Assembly: GCA_023388075.1 (NCBI GenBank)
Contig: JAEWGX010000117.1
Location: 42,037 to 106,036, forward strand
Direction: 5' to 3'
Origin: Pseudomonadota bacterium
GTDB lineage: Bacteria > Pseudomonadota > Gammaproteobacteria > Burkholderiales > Burkholderiaceae_E
Length of the DNA stretch: 64,000 nucleotides
Below the pieces are notes generated by a model, which saw only the letters and a list, made by a program, of their open reading frames with translations, ran no database searches and was not told the origin of the DNA. Position numbers and translations under genes: made by a program. Each line of letters opens with the position of its first letter. Positions within the stretch are counted from its first letter, which is position 1. Positions 60,473-64,000 of the stretch are shown here, one piece after another.

Positions 60473-61552
60473 ATGACGACCTCCTCAGAAGCCACTCTTG
60501 CCGCTCCGCCGGCACCGGCCATCAACTTCTTCGAGCGCTATCTCACCGTCTGGGTCGGCCTCTGCATCGTCGCGGGTATTGTTCTCGGCCAGCTCTTTCC
60601 TCGCGCGTTTGAGGAGATTGCCACCTTAGAGGTGGCCAAGGTAAACATCCCGGTCGGCATCCTCATTTGGGTAATGATTATCCCGATGCTGATGAAAATC
60701 GACTTCATGGCCTTGGGCCAGGTGAAGTCTCACTGGCGCGGTATCGGCGTCACCCTCTTCATCAACTGGGCGGTCAAGCCGTTCTCCATGGCGTTCCTCG
60801 GGTGGATATTCATCCGCCACCTTTTCGCGCCGCTGCTGCCGGCGGACCAACTCGACAGCTACATCGCCGGTCTCATCCTTCTCGCGGCCGCTCCCTGCAC
60901 AGCGATGGTCTTCGTCTGGAGCCAGCTCTGTCGCGGCGACCCGTACTTCACCCTCTCGCAGGTGGCGCTCAACGACGCCATCATGGTCGTCGCCTTTGCG
61001 CCCATCGTCGCGCTGCTCCTGGGACTTTCCTCCATCACCGTGCCGTGGGATACGCTGCTGACCTCGGTGGGCCTCTATATCATCATTCCCGTCATCCTTG
61101 CGCAGCTCTGGCGCAAGCGGTTGCTCGGCAAAGGAACCGCTCATTTCAAGCGGGTGACAGACCGCCTCGGGCCTCTCTCCATTTCTGCCCTCTTGCTGAC
61201 GCTAGTGCTGCTTTTCGCCTTTCAGGGCGAATCCATCATCCAGCAGCCGCTCATCATCGCGTTGCTGGCGGTGCCAATCCTGATTCAGGTCATCCTTAAC
61301 TCCGGGCTGGCCTACCTGCTGAACCGCCGGCTCGGCGTCGCACACTGCGTGGCTGGTCCATCGGCACTCATAGGTGCCAGCAACTTCTTCGAACTCGCGG
61401 TAGCCGCTGCCATCAGTCTGTTCGGCTTCCAGTCCGGCGCGGCGCTGGCGACTGTCGTGGGGGTGCTCATCGAAGTCCCCGTGATGCTGGCGGTCGTGGC
61501 GGTAGTCAACCGCTCGCAAGCCTGGTACGAGGCGGGGCAAAAACCTGCTTGA
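60473..61552 (+). CDS. acr3: Acr3-type arsenite efflux permease
   Basis: 359 residues with about ten membrane segments (BASS superfamily). NFFERYLTVWVGLCIVAG opens the protein, and LAAAPCTAMVFVWSQLCRGD carries the conserved cysteine of TM4. ALNDAIMVVAFAPIVALLLG follows, and VGASNFFELAVAAAISLFG-like sequence (IGASNFFELAVAAAI) holds the conserved Glu of TM9. It expels arsenite by the proton motive force. Lies within the ars operon, 11 bp before arsC. Confidence 0.95.
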   Translation: MTTSSEATLAAPPAPAINFFERYLTVWVGLCIVAGIVLGQLFPRAFEEIATLEVAKVNIPVGILIWVMIIPMLMKIDFMALGQVKSHWRGIGVTLFINWAVKPFSMAFLGWIFIRHLFAPLLPADQLDSYIAGLILLAAAPCTAMVFVWSQLCRGDPYFTLSQVALNDAIMVVAFAPIVALLLGLSSITVPWDTLLTSVGLYIIIPVILAQLWRKRLLGKGTAHFKRVTDRLGPLSISALLLTLVLLFAFQGESIIQQPLIIALLAVPILIQVILNSGLAYLLNRRLGVAHCVAGPSALIGASNFFELAVAAAISLFGFQSGAALATVVGVLIEVPVMLAVVAVVNRSQAWYEAGQKPA

Positions 61553-61563
61553 GAGAGAACACC

Positions 61564-61986
61564 ATGTCTGAAATCACCATCTACCACAACCCGAAGTGCG
61601 GCACGTCCCGTAATACGCTGGCCCTGATTCGCCACAGCGGGGCCGAGCCCCACGTCATCGAGTACCTGAAGACGCCCCCTAGCAAGGCGAAGCTGAAGGA
61701 GCTCATCGGAGCGATGGGCATCCCCGTGCGGAACGTGCTGCGCGAGAAGGGCACGCCCTACGCCGAGTTGAAGCTGGATGACCCGGAGTGGTCCGACGAG
61801 CAACTGCTGGACTTTATGCTCGAGCATCCCATCCTCATCAACCGGCCCATCGTCGTCACACCATTGGGCACGAAGCTGTGCCGGCCGTCGGAAGCAGTCC
61901 TCGAGATACTTCCGGCGCCGAAACTTCCCCCCTACACCAAAGAGGACGGGGAGGTGGTCGTCGATGACGGAGTACGCCGTGCTTGA
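61564..61986 (+). CDS. arsC: Glutaredoxin-dependent arsenate reductase, island copy
   Basis: 140 residues. Catalytic HNPKCGTSRNTLALIRHSG with the reactive Cys at ~12, intact HPILINRPIVVTPLG and KLCRPSEAVLEILPAP. It reduces arsenate to arsenite for Acr3. The preferred ATG is 11 bp after acr3; an upstream TTG would add five residues. Its 3' end overlaps arsH by 23 bp. A close paralogue lies about 9 kb upstream outside the island. Confidence 0.95.
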   Translation: MSEITIYHNPKCGTSRNTLALIRHSGAEPHVIEYLKTPPSKAKLKELIGAMGIPVRNVLREKGTPYAELKLDDPEWSDEQLLDFMLEHPILINRPIVVTPLGTKLCRPSEAVLEILPAPKLPPYTKEDGEVVVDDGVRRA

Positions 61987-62701
61987 CGACGAGTCAACCT
62001 TTCCAGCCCTGGATGCGGAGCACTTCGATGTTCCCACCATGGAGCGCCTCGCGGCGCGAACGCCCTCGCAGCACCGCCCACGGTTCTTGATGCTGTACGG
62101 TTCCTTGCGTGAGCGGTCTTATAGTCGCCTGCTGACGTTCGAGGCCGCCCGTCTGCTGCGGGGCATGGGGGGCGAGGTGAAGATTTTCGACCCCACTGGC
62201 CTTCCGCTGCCCGACGCTGAGCCCGATACCCACCCGAAGGTCCAGGAACTGCGTAAGCTCGCCGCTTGGTCGGAAGGTATGGTTTGGACGTCTCCCGAGC
62301 GGCACGGCTCGATGACGGGCATCATGAAGGCCCAGATAGACTGGATTCCGCTGTCCCTCGGGGCCGTGCGACCAACACAAGGGAAGACGCTCGCAGTCAT
62401 GCAAGTGTCAGGCGGCTCGCAGTCTTTCAACGCGGTGAATCAGCTGCGGGTCCTTGGCCGCTGGATGCGCATGGTCACTATCCCGAACCAGAGTTCAGTG
62501 GCCAAGGCGTTCCTGGAGTTTGACGAAGCGGGGCGTATGAAGCCTTCGACCTTCTATGACCGCGTGGTCGATGTGATGGAGGAGCTGTTCAAGTTCACCC
62601 TGCTCATGCGGGACGTCAGCCCATACCTGGTGGACCGCTACAGTGAGCGCAAGGAAACTGCTGCTGAGCTTTCGAGGCGAGTGAACCAGAGGGCTATTTG
62701 A
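61964..62701 (+). CDS. arsH: ArsH NADPH-dependent FMN reductase / organoarsenical oxidase
   Basis: 245 residues. The flavodoxin-like fold has LMLYGSLRERSYSRLLTFEA (FMN phosphate loop) near residue 45 and SPERHGSMTGIMKAQIDWIP near residue 111, both diagnostic for ArsH. ArsH oxidises trivalent methylarsenicals to the less toxic pentavalent form with NADPH. It starts inside the end of arsC (23-bp overlap), implying translational coupling. arsN2 begins 1 bp after its stop. Confidence 0.95.
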   Translation: MTEYAVLDDESTFPALDAEHFDVPTMERLAARTPSQHRPRFLMLYGSLRERSYSRLLTFEAARLLRGMGGEVKIFDPTGLPLPDAEPDTHPKVQELRKLAAWSEGMVWTSPERHGSMTGIMKAQIDWIPLSLGAVRPTQGKTLAVMQVSGGSQSFNAVNQLRVLGRWMRMVTIPNQSSVAKAFLEFDEAGRMKPSTFYDRVVDVMEELFKFTLLMRDVSPYLVDRYSERKETAAELSRRVNQRAI

Positions 62702-62702
62702 A

Positions 62703-63419
62703 ATGAAGCCAAGCTTCGAGGTCCAAATGCGGCAAGCTACCCCGACCGACTGGCCGGTGGTCGCCGCCTTGCTGCAGGCCAACGAACTGCCGCTGGACGG
62801 GGCAAAGGCACAGCTTCACACCTTCTGGGTGGCTGCAGCCGAGGACGGCGCGGTGTTGGGAGTAGCCGGTCTTGAGGTCTACGGCGAGGTTGGGCTGTTG
62901 CGTTCGGTCGCCGTCAAGCCGGAGCGACAGCGCCTGGGAGTCGGCAAGGTACTGGTTGCACACGTTCTCGGGGAAGCTGCGCGTCTCAAGCTTTCCTCCG
63001 TCCACCTGCTGACACTCAGCGCTCCCAATTACTTCGTACGGTTCGGATTCCAGGCCAAGTGCATTGACGATGCTCCCCACGGGCTTAAGGTATCCGAGGA
63101 GTTTCGAGGTGCCTGTCCGGCGGGCGCTTCGTTCCTGTCCCTGGACATGACAAGGCACACGGCTCGGCTGCTTCAAGAGGACAAGGAGTTGGAGGAGGTT
63201 GCCCAACGCCTTGTTCTACAGGCAAGGTTGACCTGTCCCCGCTGCGGCTACGCCAAGACGGAGACAATGCCGACGGATGCCTGCCAGTGGTTCTACGAAT
63301 GTGAGAACTGCAAGGCCCTGCTAAGCCCGAAGAAGGGCGACTGCTGCGTGTTTTGCTCCTACGGCACGCAGAAATGTCCGCCGAAGCAGAACGACACCTT
63401 GTCCTGCTGCGGACCGTGA
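62703..63419 (+). CDS. arsN2: ArsN2 acetyltransferase fused to a GDCCVxC cysteine-rich domain
   Basis: 238 residues. Residues 8-~145 are a GNAT acetyltransferase of the ArsN2 type: RQATPTDWPVVAALLQANEL, VAVKPERQRLGVGKVLVAHV (acetyl-CoA loop) and TLSAPNYFVRFGFQAKC. From ~165 onward a second unit begins (LVLQARLTCPRCGYAKTETM, then PTDACQWFYECENCKALL and GDCCVFCSYGTQKCPP). This is the small GDCCVxC protein, normally a separate gene near mercury/arsenic loci and sometimes a selenoprotein. Here Cys replaces Sec. No stop codon separates the two. The acetyltransferase may detoxify an arsenic compound; the cysteine domain probably binds metal or metalloid. Confidence 0.9.
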   Translation: MKPSFEVQMRQATPTDWPVVAALLQANELPLDGAKAQLHTFWVAAAEDGAVLGVAGLEVYGEVGLLRSVAVKPERQRLGVGKVLVAHVLGEAARLKLSSVHLLTLSAPNYFVRFGFQAKCIDDAPHGLKVSEEFRGACPAGASFLSLDMTRHTARLLQEDKELEEVAQRLVLQARLTCPRCGYAKTETMPTDACQWFYECENCKALLSPKKGDCCVFCSYGTQKCPPKQNDTLSCCGP

Positions 63420-63540
63420 GGTGAGAGTGAAACCCGGCGGCCTTGTGTCTGGGGGCGGGTACAGTGGTCGCCCTGGCGGCGTCAGCCACAGGAAACGTGG
63501 TTCAGCTCGTCACTCTCAGCTAGTCCCGTCGGCAATCGAC

Positions 63541-63909
63541 TCAGTCTGCCGCGTGTCCTGCCGCGATTACAGCCGCGCCGCATAGTGCCAGCCCAACGCC
63601 TGCGAAATCAGTCCAAGCCGGGACGATGCCGTCCACAACCCAAAGCCAAAGGAGCGCGGCAGAGATGTAGACGGCTCCATAGGAGGCGTAGACGCGTCCG
63701 CTGGCAGCGGGATGAAGCGTGAGGAGCCAGACGAAAATCGCTAGGCTGAGCGCGGCCGGCAACAGTAGCCAAACGCTCGCCTTACCCGTGGCCCAGAGCA
63801 GGGGGAGATAGCAGCCCACGAGCTCAGCAATGGCCGTGGCAAAGAAAAGGACGAAGGCGCGGGCGAAGGACGTGAGCCTGTCCGGATTTTTGTGTGTGAG
63901 GGATAGCAT
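63541..63909 (-). CDS. YnfA/UPF0060-family membrane protein
   Basis: 122 residues with four membrane segments: FATAIAELVGCYLPLLWA, KASVWLLLPAALSLAIFVW, RVYASYGAVYISAALLWLWV and FAGVGLALCGAAVIA. The segment LTLHPAASGRVYASYGAVYI is the family hallmark. It is an SMR-like small protein often attached to metal-resistance islands; role uncertain. The first ~14 residues exceed the usual length, so the start may be later. Convergent with the ars operon. Confidence 0.88.
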   Translation of the reverse strand: MLSLTHKNPDRLTSFARAFVLFFATAIAELVGCYLPLLWATGKASVWLLLPAALSLAIFVWLLTLHPAASGRVYASYGAVYISAALLWLWVVDGIVPAWTDFAGVGLALCGAAVIAAGHAAD

Positions 63910-63925
63910 GACGAGAAGGAGTCAC

Positions 63926-64000
63926 TATGCCTATCCCGAAGAAGTCCCGCAAACCGGTGCCTGGCACGCCGGAGAATCCCCTGCCGTCGGTTCCGAAGGA
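63926..64000 (+). CDS. Start of a further gene, cut by the window edge
   Basis: An ATG preceded by AGAAGGAGT opens a frame that begins MPIPKKSRKPVPGTPENPLP and runs off the right edge after 25 codons. The ribosome-binding site is strong and the start lies 16 bp from the divergent YnfA-type start. Too little is present to name it. Confidence 0.5.

Noticed and set aside
1..64000. CRISPR arrays, tRNA, rRNA and insertion sequences
   Set aside because: No regularly spaced repeats, no cloverleaf or rRNA segments and no transposase motifs were recognised by reading; small or degenerate ones could be missed without a search tool.

Overview
The window is GC-rich chromosomal DNA that reads like a betaproteobacterium of the Burkholderiales type. 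The clues are dense GC-biased codon use, short intergenic gaps, many GTG/TTG starts with ATGA/GTGA/TTGA stop-start overlaps, a DUF1631 protein, several aromatic-ring oxygenases, heptose genes typical of Gram-negative LPS, and a RES/Xre toxin-antitoxin pair. The assignment is inference; there is no rRNA or tRNA gene to anchor it.

Left part (1-14 kb): an mnmC-like oxidase and an MBL hydrolase, a divergent SDR, then a compact uracil-catabolism (URC) operon made of a GTP-cyclohydrolase-II-like URC1, a DUF1688/URC4 protein and uracil phosphoribosyltransferase, followed by glutathione reductase. A minus-strand operon couples a gentisate-1,2-dioxygenase-type bicupin to a Rieske oxygenase alpha/beta pair. 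A divergent omega-amino-acid aminotransferase and aldehyde dehydrogenase follow.

Middle (14-33 kb): DUF1631 protein, LacI-type regulator, Xre/RES toxin-antitoxin, a small-molecule kinase paired with a divergent enolase homologue that lacks two conserved active-site residues, a LysR regulator, a second Rieske alpha/beta pair, a GST, a thioesterase, a diguanylate-cyclase-like protein with an internal GGDEF deletion, a cold-shock protein, Cu/Zn SOD, a hybrid histidine kinase, an AsmA protein and a hemerythrin.

Glycan region (34-51.3 kb): glycosyltransferases (GT9, GT4, GT2), a NodU-type carbamoyltransferase, a UDP-glucuronate-decarboxylase-like SDR, and four of the five ADP-heptose steps (GmhA, HldA-type kinase, GmhB, HldC-type adenylyltransferase). 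A PIG-L deacetylase is also present. These sit in two minus-strand operons. Between them lies an ATM1-type ABC exporter fused to a degenerate histidine-kinase ATPase-like domain and a complete response-regulator receiver domain, overlapped by a small GlcG/HbpS-like protein. I regard this fusion and its setting as the most unusual feature of the window.

Right part (51-64 kb): an orphan lipoprotein, a first arsC, an AHSA1-type SRPBCC protein, chromate transporter ChrA, three poorly known proteins, then an arsenic-resistance island. The island has arsR, arsI, a decayed LMW-phosphatase-type arsC, acr3, a second arsC, arsH, and an arsN2 acetyltransferase fused to a GDCCVxC cysteine-rich domain. 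Its left edge is marked by a chimeric gene joining an ArsO-like flavoprotein to the C-terminal half of a CPA1-type cation/proton antiporter. A YnfA-type membrane protein and the start of a further gene close the window.
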